NCBI GenBank assembly: GCA_016789905.1
Contig: JAEUQC010000059.1
Span: 1-64,000 of the forward strand
From: Bryobacterales bacterium
Lineage (GTDB): Bacteria; Acidobacteriota; Terriglobia; Bryobacterales; Bryobacteraceae
Reading direction: 5' to 3'
DNA length: 64,000 bases
In this document: positions 41,613-48,848 of the stretch, in pieces
How the letters are laid out: each line of letters opens with the position of its first letter
How positions within the stretch are numbered: the stretch's first letter is position 1
Notes under the pieces: generated by a model
Told to the model about the DNA's origin: nothing
Databases searched by the model: none
What the model saw: only the letters and a program-made list of their open reading frames with translations
Made by a program: the position numbers and the translations under genes

Positions 41613-43589
41613 GAACCGAAGCCGCGAAGCGAAGCCCCCATAAGAGCCGGGATTGCTGGCCTGCGTGGCGCTGTTGAGCGGAAAATTGGCGGACAGCGTC
41701 GACCCGCCCACTGCCATCGCGCTCCCGCTGGCCGCCGTGGCCAACGCGCTGTCGGAGCCCGATCCGCCCAGGTAGCTGACATAAAGCGGTGTGTTGGAAA
41801 CAATCGGGAACGCCGCCCAAAACGCGTCGTACTCGCCGCCGCGCGCCGTCTGCAGCGCCCCGGCTACCGGAAGATCGTTGGAAGTGGTGTACCCCGACAG
41901 GCCCACAAACCCTGCCCCCGCCGCGATCGACGTCGCCACGTCAATCCCGCCGCCGCCAATATACGTAGACCATTCCAGAACCCCGGCCGCCGTCAGCACT
42001 GTCACAAACGCATCGCTCGCCCCGCCCCCGAACGCGGTCTGCCGCCCGCCCGTCACACCCGGAAAATCCGTCGACGGCGTCACCCCCGCAATCCACACCC
42101 GCCCAAGCGTATCAATGGCGATCCCGTAGCCGGCCTCCTCGTTCAACGACGATCCCGCCCCGCCGCCCAGATACGTCGAACTGGTCAAAAACGTGCCCGT
42201 GCTATTGAACCGCGCGTAGAACGCATCCATGGAACCCCGCAGCGAAGGATACAGCGCCGCCGAAACCGGAAAATTCGCCGACGCTGTTGACCCCGTCACA
42301 TGCAGCGCTCCGTTCGAACTCACCGCCACACCCCGAATCCGGTCATCGGCTCCGCCGCCGAAATACGTACTCGACTGCAACACCCCGGCCGGCGAGAACC
42401 GTGCCAAAAAACCATCCACGCCCCCGGACGCCGACGCGCTATAGGCGGCCTGTGTCGGGAAGTCCGTCGATGCCGTCTCCCCTGCCACAACGACATTGCC
42501 GCTCAAATCGAGTGTGACGGCCAGCGCCGCGTCGTGCCCCAGCCCGCCCCAATACGTACTGAAGACCAATTGATTCCCCGCCGCGTAAAGCCGCGTGATG
42601 AACGCGTCGCGCCCGCCGGACAGTGCCCCCCTCGCCGCTCCCAGCGTTGGAAAATTAATCGAATTGGTGTGCCCGGCAACCGTGATAACACCCGCGCCGT
42701 CCACTACAATCGCCTGTACCCGGTCCTCGCCCGCTCCCCCCAAATACGTCGAAAACAGCAACTGCCCGTTCGCGTCGATTTTCGCGACAAACCCGTCAAT
42801 CCTCCCGCCGCTCGTCCCCTGGTACCCGCTCAGGCTCGCGAAATCGCTCGACTCCGTCCAGCCGCCCACGTAAACGTTGCCCTGTGCGTCCGTGGCCACC
42901 GCCGTCACGCCGTCAAACAGTCCGCCGCCCACATACGTGCTAAATGCGAGTTCCGGGTCAATCGTCAACGGCAGCGTCGAGTCGATTTTCCCTGTCTCAA
43001 AATGCACGCACCCCCCGTCCACACGGAATCGCGTCTCCACCGGAATCCTGCGCCCGTCCGGGGCCGTCTGCCAACTCTCCAGCCCCCGCTCCTCCCATTG
43101 CCAGCCATCCCCGGCGTCCACGCGCAGCGCCTGCCCGTCGTCTTTCGTCCGCGCCGTCGCCCCGTCAAGGCAATACCCCGCCGCCGCCGCCGCCACCCCG
43201 GCCGCCAACTGGAACTCCGATTTCAACCGCCCCTCGCGCAGGCGAATCACAATGTCCAATCCAGGTAACGCCCCCCTCGCCCGCAGCCCGCTCGCGCCTA
43301 TATAGGTCCGGTTCTCCTCCCCAAGGAAATGCACTTGTCCAACGGCCTCACCCTCCGCCTGCCAGCGCAAATTCGCGCCCGGGAACCGGATCGCCGCTCG
43401 CCGCCCATGCCGCACCAATTGAATACCCCGTTTGTCGAACGATGCCCGGTACCCCGCCGCCATCGCCCAATACTCGCCCGCCCCCGCCTGCCGCAGAAAG
43501 CCCGTGGAGATGCGCTCCATCGGCGCTTCCGTGGAAGCGGCCCGGAGCATCGACGAAATACCAAAAGCGACGAGGAAGATACCGCGCAT
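37668..43589 (-). CDS. Giant secreted protein: SBBP repeats plus nine ~146-residue repeats
   Basis: A 1973-residue surface or secreted protein. Signal peptide RGIFLVAFGISSMLRA. Residues ~20-200 form a beta-rich N-domain. Residues ~205-655 hold about eight SBBP-type repeats (forms of STYVGGGLFDGVTAVATD... and GGWTESSDF), probably a beta-propeller. From ~660 to the end nine repeats of ~146 residues follow, each with a TP-x-SGSG-x-x-QTF start, SDANG-x-xDI, NACYLAFxRAxNLFYLFRDSDG, TPG-x-x-x-SVSN-x-NCTL and a G-x-W terminal motif. Each has a matched Cys pair. The N-terminal repeats are more diverged than the last three. The ECF sigma gene is 86 bp upstream, same direction. An in-frame TTG lies two codons before the chosen ATG. 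Confidence 0.9.
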   Translation of the reverse strand: MRGIFLVAFGISSMLRAASTEAPMERISTGFLRQAGAGEYWAMAAGYRASFDKRGIQLVRHGRRAAIRFPGANLRWQAEGEAVGQVHFLGEENRTYIGASGLRARGALPGLDIVIRLREGRLKSEFQLAAGVAAAAAGYCLDGATARTKDDGQALRVDAGDGWQWEERGLESWQTAPDGRRIPVETRFRVDGGCVHFETGKIDSTLPLTIDPELAFSTYVGGGLFDGVTAVATDAQGNVYVGGWTESSDFASLSGYQGTSGGRIDGFVAKIDANGQLLFSTYLGGAGEDRVQAIVVDGAGVITVAGHTNSINFPTLGAARGALSGGRDAFITRLYAAGNQLVFSTYWGGLGHDAALAVTLDLSGNVVVAGETASTDFPTQAAYSASASGGVDGFLARFSPAGVLQSSTYFGGGADDRIRGVAVSSNGALHVTGSTASANFPVSAALYPSLRGSMDAFYARFNSTGTFLTSSTYLGGGAGSSLNEEAGYGIAIDTLGRVWIAGVTPSTDFPGVTGGRQTAFGGGASDAFVTVLTAAGVLEWSTYIGGGGIDVATSIAAGAGFVGLSGYTTSNDLPVAGALQTARGGEYDAFWAAFPIVSNTPLYVSYLGGSGSDSALATAASGSAMAVGGSTLSANFPLNSATQASNPGSYGGFASRLRFGPGPITVSPSSGGGLSNTFTFNISHANGSAAVVSAAVIFNTSNSFNNGCYIYYDRASNVVSLYRDAGAVWLPLTPGAASSVDNGVCTLQGSSLTVTSSASSLILTLPVAFSAAFSGAKNIYANATDAASLGAGWPQTGTWNVVAPAAPVVGTVTPASGSGLSQTFAFTFSDANGAQDIAVAAGFINNVFSTANGCYFTYDRVANTLSLFRDSDSAFLAVTPGTNASVQNTNCAISGAGASVTTSGTLLTLTVPITFQPSFTGARAVYAAASDTLSLTTGWQTVGTWTPYVSHAPVVGAVTPASGTGTAQSFSFTFTDGNGYADITTAAVLFNTSASTSNGCYLSYNASTNTLTLLRDSDGTFLNVTPGASITIENAVCEVNGASVVVAKSGNQLQLVLTVTFKSGVTGSRTIYGAVADAGQSTGWQPIGNWSPVAVNAPAITSVSPVSGSATSQVFTLAMSDANGALDIASANLLINTSVSTANGCSITFTRATNTFTLFRDSDSAQLALFPGSIASIENASCVLGGNGLGVSLNGNQLILTIPITFKAAFSGAKTLYASVTDSGGLTSGWQPSGSWNAGAAAAPALTAITPNAGTALSQNFTVTLADANGALDIAGASVLFSANLNGNNACFLFFSRPANLVYLFRDSDGSWQPVAPGSSASATNANCTLSGAALTITPAANTITLVLPITFQTSFTGAKTIYASVTDQSNLTTGWITAGTWTLGAPPAPPTFTSLTPNSGIGASQTFSLQVSDPDGFGDITAGIFLINAAINGNNGCYISFSRAANSFYLFRDSDASWLPLTPGSAGSVSNTNCTLAGTGLGFSGSGATLTVTLPLTFKSPFSGTHNFYVNVNDATGRTTGWVTAGTWTTPGAPAAPAITSITPNSGSGATQTFSLVVSDPNGHVDIVSTLIVINGSLSGTNACYLAFNRAAGLFYLFRDSDGTWLPITPGAATSVSNSNCALAGASLAISGSGTALTISLPLSFTPAFSGSKNIYATATDTSGLSSGWATAGNWSPSGSPSAPSVASLAPSSGSGAAQTFTAVISDANGFADIASALVVINSTLSGSNACYLAFSRAANLFYLFRDSDGIWLSLTPGTASTVSNPNCSLSGTGLGASGAGNTLTLTLPLSFTAAFSGSKTVYITTSDSSGLSSGWITAGTWNPNGAPAAPTVSSLTPSSGSGVSQTFTAVLSDANGHSDIASALIILNSSVSGSNACYLAFNRATNLFHLFRDSDGAWLPLSPGTAGSVANANCTLSGAALTATGAGNSLTLLMPLSFSPSFVGPRNFYINAGDRTGLSSGWVTAGVWTRP

Positions 43590-43675
43590 GAACAACCAAA
43601 GGTCCCTCGCCCATTCCTTCGGCCATTCCCCCGCCGCGCAGGATGGAGGAATTTTCTGATGTCCTTACTGGCCCG

Positions 43676-44263
43676 CTACTCCGCCGCCGCGTGCTCCTCC
43701 GGCCCCAGCCCAAACTCCGTCCGCAACCACGCCCGCGCGAACATCCATTCCCGCTTCACCGTCCGTGGCGAAACCTTCAACACCTCGGCGCTCTCCTCCA
43801 CCGACAATCCCCCAAAAAATCGCAGTTCAATCACCTTCGCCGCCCGCTCATCGGTCTCCGACAGTCTTGTCAACGCGTCGTCCAACTGCACAATTTGGCT
43901 GCTGCGTCCCGGCGTAAACACAATCGCCTCGTTCAACGGCAACATGTCCATGCCCCCGCCCCGCTTCCCGGCAATGTGCTTGCGCGCGTGGTCCACCAGA
44001 ATCCGCCGCATCACCCGCGACGCCACCGCGTAAAAGTGCGCCCGGTCCTGCCAGTTGGCCACTTTCAGATTCACCAGCTTCAAATACGCCTCGTTCACCA
44101 GTGCTGTCGTCTGCAGCGTGTGGTCGCTCTTCTCGCGCCGCATATAGCGCGCCGCGATCAGCCGCAACTCGTCCTGCACGGCGTCGATAAGCCGCGCCTG
44201 CGCCTCGCTGTCTCCTGCTTGAAACCGGTGCAACAGCCCCGTGATATCTTCTGGCTCGTCCAT
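43676..44263 (-). CDS. ECF-type RNA polymerase sigma factor
   Basis: Sigma-70-family factor of 195 residues with regions 2 and 4 only. Region 2 shows LLHRFQAGDSEAQARLIDAVQ, RYMRREKSDHTLQTTALVNEAYLKL and RAHFYAVASRVMRRILVDHAR; region 4 shows LSETDERAAKVIELRFFGGLSVEESAEVLKVSPRTVKREWMFARAWLR. The TTALVNEAYLKLV and AVASRVMRRILVDHAR blocks mark the acidobacterial/planctomycete clade (TIGR02999-like). No anti-sigma factor gene is adjacent, which is normal for that clade. It lies upstream of and in the same direction as the giant repeat protein gene, so it may control it. It is divergent from the S9 peptidase, 38 bp away. Confidence 0.93.
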   Translation of the reverse strand: MDEPEDITGLLHRFQAGDSEAQARLIDAVQDELRLIAARYMRREKSDHTLQTTALVNEAYLKLVNLKVANWQDRAHFYAVASRVMRRILVDHARKHIAGKRGGGMDMLPLNEAIVFTPGRSSQIVQLDDALTRLSETDERAAKVIELRFFGGLSVEESAEVLKVSPRTVKREWMFARAWLRTEFGLGPEEHAAAE

Positions 44264-44301
44264 GCGGATTGGCTCAGTATATCTCTACACTTGGAACATC
44301 T

Positions 44302-46290
44302 ATGCGAATACTCTGTGGCGCCCTGCTCACTCCGCTCGCCCTCCTCGCCGCGGTGCCGTCGATTGATGGCGTAATCAGCCTGAAATCGGCGCGGGGCACT
44401 GCCATCTCCCCCGATGGTAAGTACGTCGTCTATGCCGTCACCGAAACCGACTGGGACCAGGACGCCTTCCTCTCGCATCTCTGGATCGCCGAAACCGCCG
44501 TCAACGGACGCACCTGGCAGCTAACGCGCGGCAAGAAAGGCGCCGGCGCCCCCGCCTGGTCGCCCGACGGCAAGTGGCTCGCCTTCACCAGTGACCGCGA
44601 GGGCGGCAAGAACCAGCTCTTCGCGCTCCGTCCTGACGGAGGCGAGGCAGTCCAATTGACCAAGTCCGAAACCGGCGTTCAGGGCTTCGCCTGGTCCCCC
44701 GATGGCGCCCGCATCGCCTTCACCGCCGCCGACAAGCGCGGCGAGGAGCGGAAGAAACATTTGGGTGAGTTCGAAGTCGTCCGGCGCGACTATGCCCACT
44801 CCCATCTCTGGATTCTCGACGTAGCCGCGGCGCTGCAATCTCCCGTTCCCGGCACGCGCAAGACGAACGGCCAGGAGTACTCTCTAGGCGGCTTCCGCTG
44901 GTCCCCCGACGGCACACGCATCGCTTTCAGCGCGACGAAGAATCCCGACCTTATCAAGGGCGATACATCCGACCTCTATGTCCTCACCCTCGCCGGCGAC
45001 ACCGTAAAGAAGATCGTCGATCAACCCGGCCCCGACACCGGTCCCGTCTGGTCCCCCGACTCAAAATGGCTCGCCTTCCGCTCCGCCATGGGCAACCCGA
45101 AGTTCTTCCATGCCAACTCGCGCATCGCCGTCGTCGCCGCCGATGGCGGCCCCGTGCGCTCCATCTCCAACGCGTTTGATGAACAGCCTTCTATCGAAGA
45201 CTGGCGCGCCGATGGCGTCTATTTCACCGGTCTGCAAAAGACCTGGGAACACATCTTCCGTGCTGACCCCGCCACCGGCAAAATCACCCGCGTTTCCACC
45301 CCTCCCGGCGGCGGCGATTTCTCTCTCGCCAAGGACGGCCGCATCGCCGCCTTGACCATCACCACCGCCGAACTGCTCACCGAAGTCTACGTAACCGATG
45401 TCGCCAAATGGGCTCCGCGCAAGCTCACCGATATGACCGCGCAAGTGAAGGATTGGACGCTCCCGGTAAGCGAGGTCATCTCCTGGACCAGTCGCGACGG
45501 CGCCGTGATCGAAGGCGTGCTCACCCGTCCCGCCGCTTTCGACCCGGCCAAAAAATACCCGCTCCTCTGTGTCATCCACGGCGGTCCCACCGGCATCGAC
45601 GCCCCTCGCAAAGTCAGCGGAACACGTTACTATCCCACCGACATCTGGGCCGCGCGCGGCGCCGTCAGTCTGCGCGTCAACTATCGCGGCAGCGCCGGCT
45701 ACGGCGAACGCTTCCGCCAGCTCAACGTGCGCAATCTGGGCGTTGGCGACGCCTGGGACGTCGAAAGCGGCGTCGATCATCTCATCGCAAAAGGCTACAT
45801 CGACGAAAAGAAGGTCGGCGTCATGGGTTGGAGCCAGGGCGGCTACATCTCGGCTTTCCTCACCGCCAACTCGGCTAAGTTCGCCGCCGTCTCCGTCGGC
45901 GCCGGCATCTCCAATTGGGCTACTTATTATTTCAACACCGACATCACGCCCTTCACCATCCAGTATCTTGGCGACGACCCCATCGACGATCCTGCCATCT
46001 ACCAAAAAACCTCGCCCATGACTTACATCCAGAATGCGCGCACCCCCACCCTTATCCAGCACGGCGAACTCGACCGGCGCGTGCCCATCGCCAACGCCTA
46101 CGAGTTACGCCAGGGGCTGGAGGACCGCGCCGTGCCCGTCGAAATGATCGTTTATAAAGGCTACGGTCACGGTATCACCAAGCCTAAGTCGATGCGCGCC
46201 GTCATGCGCCACAATCTGGAGTGGTTCAATCACCATATTTTTGGCGACCCCGCGCCGGATTTCGTACGCCCGGTTCTGCCAAAGGAGTAA
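44302..46290 (+). CDS. S9 family (prolyl oligopeptidase-type) secreted peptidase
   Basis: Serine peptidase of 662 residues. The ATG at 44302 starts a signal peptide (RILCGALLTPLALLAAVPS); an ATG at 44269 would add 11 non-signal residues. The N-terminal half is a propeller of WD40-like/PD40 repeats (SWSPDGKWLAFTSDREGG-like units, for example PAWSPDGKWLAFTS and FRWSPDGTRIAFSA). The C-terminal ~260 residues form the alpha/beta-hydrolase domain: GGPTGIDAP oxyanion region, nucleophile GWSQGGYISAF, and His in KGYGHGITKP. It most likely trims oligopeptides in the periplasm. The next gene starts 16 bp downstream, but its role is unrelated, so co-transcription is uncertain. Confidence 0.93.
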   Translation: MRILCGALLTPLALLAAVPSIDGVISLKSARGTAISPDGKYVVYAVTETDWDQDAFLSHLWIAETAVNGRTWQLTRGKKGAGAPAWSPDGKWLAFTSDREGGKNQLFALRPDGGEAVQLTKSETGVQGFAWSPDGARIAFTAADKRGEERKKHLGEFEVVRRDYAHSHLWILDVAAALQSPVPGTRKTNGQEYSLGGFRWSPDGTRIAFSATKNPDLIKGDTSDLYVLTLAGDTVKKIVDQPGPDTGPVWSPDSKWLAFRSAMGNPKFFHANSRIAVVAADGGPVRSISNAFDEQPSIEDWRADGVYFTGLQKTWEHIFRADPATGKITRVSTPPGGGDFSLAKDGRIAALTITTAELLTEVYVTDVAKWAPRKLTDMTAQVKDWTLPVSEVISWTSRDGAVIEGVLTRPAAFDPAKKYPLLCVIHGGPTGIDAPRKVSGTRYYPTDIWAARGAVSLRVNYRGSAGYGERFRQLNVRNLGVGDAWDVESGVDHLIAKGYIDEKKVGVMGWSQGGYISAFLTANSAKFAAVSVGAGISNWATYYFNTDITPFTIQYLGDDPIDDPAIYQKTSPMTYIQNARTPTLIQHGELDRRVPIANAYELRQGLEDRAVPVEMIVYKGYGHGITKPKSMRAVMRHNLEWFNHHIFGDPAPDFVRPVLPKE

Positions 46291-46306
46291 ACTAAAGTCT
46301 CCCGGA

Positions 46307-47047
46307 ATGAGCTGGTATTACGCAGTGAACGGGCAGCAGGCGGGTCCGGTCGAGGATGCCGAGCTGCAAAGCATGGCGATGGCGGGCACGGTGAACGCGT
46401 CGACACTGGTGTGGCGCGCCGGCATGGAAACCTGGGCCGCGCTGGGCACACTCATGGCGCCCCCGGCCGGGCCTTTGGAAACGTGCCTCCAATGCAAACA
46501 GGGTTTCCCGGCCGAACAAACGATTCCCCTCGCCGGCGGCGCCGTCTGCGCCGGTTGCAAATCCGTTGTGCTCCAGCGGATGCGCGAGGGGTTGGCGCCC
46601 GTTGCCAGCGGCAAGAAGTACGCCGGCTTCTGGATTCGCGTCATCGCTCGATTGATCGACAACACCATCACCTCCGTCGCCGGTTACGTTTTCCAGATTC
46701 CAATGTTCATCGTCTTGGCGCGTTCGGACAAAAAGGCCGGGCCCGATTTGCCTTGGTTTCTCGCCATGATGGCGCTCGCCGTGGTGGCCAGCCTGGCCAC
46801 GGCGGCATACTACGAGGCCTGGTTCATCAGGAAAAAAGGCGCCACGCCCGGAAAGATGATCCTCGGCTTGAAAGTCATCCGTGCCCGCGGCGGGGACTTC
46901 GGCTGGGGCTTGGCCGTCGGCCGCTATTTCGCGTTCATGCTCAGCGGCATGTTGCTCTACTTCGGCTATTTCATGGCCGGCTGGGACGAAGAGAAGCGAG
47001 CGCTGCACGACCGCATCTGCGATACCCGTGTAGTGGCCGGGAGTTGA
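46307..47047 (+). CDS. GYF-domain RDD family membrane protein
   Basis: First gene of a 12-gene run. 246 residues. Residues ~1-52 fit a GYF_2 domain (WYYAVNGQQAGPVEDAELQ, WRAGMETWAALG), a protein-binding module for Pro-rich or C-terminal peptides. A four-Cys zinc-ribbon-like pair follows (CLQCKQGF ... CAGCK). The C-terminal half is an RDD domain: GFWIRVIARLIDNTI with the name-giving Arg-Asp residues, membrane helices, and GKMILGLKVIRA. The start at 46307 lies after a GGAA-type site. RDD proteins are implicated in transport or envelope homeostasis; a second RDD protein occurs later in the same operon. Confidence 0.87.
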   Translation: MSWYYAVNGQQAGPVEDAELQSMAMAGTVNASTLVWRAGMETWAALGTLMAPPAGPLETCLQCKQGFPAEQTIPLAGGAVCAGCKSVVLQRMREGLAPVASGKKYAGFWIRVIARLIDNTITSVAGYVFQIPMFIVLARSDKKAGPDLPWFLAMMALAVVASLATAAYYEAWFIRKKGATPGKMILGLKVIRARGGDFGWGLAVGRYFAFMLSGMLLYFGYFMAGWDEEKRALHDRICDTRVVAGS

Positions 47048-47050
47048 TGC

Positions 47051-47623
47051 ATGGGCTACGTCGTCTGCGGCGCCTGCTCGGCCCGCATCCCGCCCAATAG
47101 CTGGAATCGGGAGTTCCCGCTCCCTTGTCCCATGTGCTCCCGCGATGTCGCGGTCACCGTTTTCCCCGTCGCGCTCACGCCGCTGAAAGGCGCGCTGGCC
47201 GAACGGGTCGTCTCCGGCGAAGAGGCCGGCTGTTACAACCATGCCCTCAACCGCGCCATCGCCGCCTGCGACGAGTGCGGCCGGTTCCTTTGCGCCTTGT
47301 GCGATATTGACGCGGCCGCCGGCCACCTTTGCCCCGCCTGCTTTGAGCGCAAGGAAGCTCCGGCCTTGCACGAGCGTGTCAATTACGATTCCATCGCGCT
47401 CGCCCTCGTCACTCTTCCTATGGCCCTCTGCTGGCTGCCCGTCATCACCACTCCCGCCGCGCTCTTCTTCGCCTTCAAATTCTGGAACACGCCCTCGCTC
47501 GTCTTCCCGCGCGGCAAATGGCGGCTCTGGCTAACGCTCGCCATCGCCCTGTTGCAGTTCATCGCCGCCGGCGCCTTCGCCCTCTTCCTCGCCAAGGGTA
47601 CAGGGAGCCTGCCACGCGAATGA
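47051..47623 (+). CDS. Zinc-ribbon/B-box-like membrane protein
   Basis: A 190-residue protein. The N-terminus carries a C-x2-C...C-x2-C ribbon (VCGACSARIPP, LPCPMCSRD). Residues ~60-105 have a second Cys/His cluster with a B-box-like spacing (CYNHALNRAIAACDECGRFLCALCDID, HLCPACFERK). Two or three membrane helices follow (IALALVTLPMALCWLPVITT, AALFFAFKFW, LTLAIALLQFIAAGAFALFLA). It may be an adaptor anchored in the membrane, but the function is unknown. It starts 3 bp after the GYF-RDD gene and ends ATGA-overlapped with the next gene. Confidence 0.75.
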   Translation: MGYVVCGACSARIPPNSWNREFPLPCPMCSRDVAVTVFPVALTPLKGALAERVVSGEEAGCYNHALNRAIAACDECGRFLCALCDIDAAAGHLCPACFERKEAPALHERVNYDSIALALVTLPMALCWLPVITTPAALFFAFKFWNTPSLVFPRGKWRLWLTLAIALLQFIAAGAFALFLAKGTGSLPRE

Positions 47624-48546
47624 GACGCCTGCTGCTGCCCCGCGAATGGGGCCCGTTGCGCTACGCCGAAATCTGGCACGAAGACGATTCGCTCCTCTGC
47701 GTCCATTCCTCGCGTATCTCCGATCGCTACGCCCGCTATCGCCTCCGCGATATCCAGGCGCTCGTGCTCACCGAATTCCCCCTCTGGAACGGCGCGCGCG
47801 CCGCCTGGCTGGGCTTGTCGTCGTTCTTCACTCTTGTCCTGTTGCTTGCCCCTCCCGCCTGGTGGAAACTCTTCGCGCTTCTGCCCGGCGTCTCCCTCCT
47901 GTGGGCAATCGGATACCTCGCTCGCGGGCCGCGCTGCCGGCTTGTGCTCCATACCGCCGTCAGCACCGTCACGCTCGAAGCTGTGCGCACCATGCGCCAG
48001 GCGCGCGCCGTCGAACCCGAACTTCGCCGTCTCGTCGAAGGCGCCCAGGGCCGCCTGGCCGCCGATGGATTGACCATCACCGCCATGCCCGGCGCCGCCG
48101 CTCCACTCACACCGCCCGCCGCCCATTCGTCGCTGCTGTTCCATCTTTTCTTCGGCATGTTGGTGCTCCACTCGCTCGCGCTGGTGGGCTTCTATTTCGC
48201 CGACAATATGGTCGACGGCATGACCCTCTCCGGCTCCATCCTGTTGGCCGAAGCGTTGCTGGGCACGCTCGTCGCCCTCCGCTGGCGAACCGCCGGGCCC
48301 TTGTTGACAGTCCTTAGCGCCCTGATCGTCGCGTTCACTCTCGCCGATGGCGGCTTCCTCGTCTATGCCGCCGTCAAGTCTCTCGGCGGCTTCTTCGCGG
48401 CCATCAACCGCGGCGGCGTCCGGCCGCAGGAAGTCGAGTGGCTCTGGGTGAAGGAACAAACCGTCGCCCGCGCCTCCTGGCATGCCGTGCTCGGCCTGCT
48501 TGGCTGGGTTATGGTCCTCGTCTCTCCTCGCGGAGCCAAGCCATGA
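47620..48546 (+). CDS. Hypothetical multi-pass membrane protein
   Basis: A 308-residue protein not assigned to a family. The N-terminal ~55 residues look soluble and beta-rich (YAEIWHEDDSLLCVHSSRISDRYARYRLRDIQALVL). A first pair of helices follows (AWLGLSSFFTLVLLLAPP, LFALLPGVSLLWAIGYLA), then a soluble loop with VLHTAVSTVTLEAV, and four further helices at ~165-230 and near the C-terminus. The early segment resembles bacterial pleckstrin-homology-like strands seen in PH-domain membrane proteins. The ATG at 47620 overlaps the previous stop; longer in-frame sequence upstream is a shadow. Operon position between zinc-finger proteins suggests an envelope role. Confidence 0.72.
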   Translation: MRRLLLPREWGPLRYAEIWHEDDSLLCVHSSRISDRYARYRLRDIQALVLTEFPLWNGARAAWLGLSSFFTLVLLLAPPAWWKLFALLPGVSLLWAIGYLARGPRCRLVLHTAVSTVTLEAVRTMRQARAVEPELRRLVEGAQGRLAADGLTITAMPGAAAPLTPPAAHSSLLFHLFFGMLVLHSLALVGFYFADNMVDGMTLSGSILLAEALLGTLVALRWRTAGPLLTVLSALIVAFTLADGGFLVYAAVKSLGGFFAAINRGGVRPQEVEWLWVKEQTVARASWHAVLGLLGWVMVLVSPRGAKP

Positions 48547-48848
48547 CCACCGCCCTCTCCCGCCAACGCTGTTGGACGCACCCGCGCCGCGAAGCCGTCA
48601 GCCGCTGCCCCTCCTGCGCGAAATTTTATTGCCGCGAATGTGTCACCGAACATGACGGCCGCCTCTTGTGCGTGCAGTGCCTCGCCGCCGGAACCCGCCC
48701 GCTCGCCGGCCCCGCCGGCACCCGCTGGGGCCGCCTCGCCGCTCTCGCCTTGCTCGGCCTGCTCGTTTCCTTCGTCGTGTTCTATACCTCCGGTTACGTG
48801 CTGCAGCAGTTGCCGCCCGCTTGGACCCGCGGGGTGGAATCGGAATGA
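48543..48848 (+). CDS. Short B-box-type zinc protein with one membrane helix
   Basis: A 101-residue protein. Residues ~10-48 carry a compact Cys/His cluster, CWTHPRREAVSRCPSCAKFYCRECVTEHDGRLLC and the CxxC partner VQC, like a B-box zinc finger. One helix (AALALLGLLVSFVVFYTSGYVL, residues ~66-88) anchors it. The domain closely parallels the second cluster of the 47051 protein, so the two may have a common origin. The ATG at 48543 overlaps the stop of the gene before (ATGA), and the stop overlaps the ATG of the next (ATGA). Function unknown. Confidence 0.72.
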   Translation: MTTALSRQRCWTHPRREAVSRCPSCAKFYCRECVTEHDGRLLCVQCLAAGTRPLAGPAGTRWGRLAALALLGLLVSFVVFYTSGYVLQQLPPAWTRGVESE

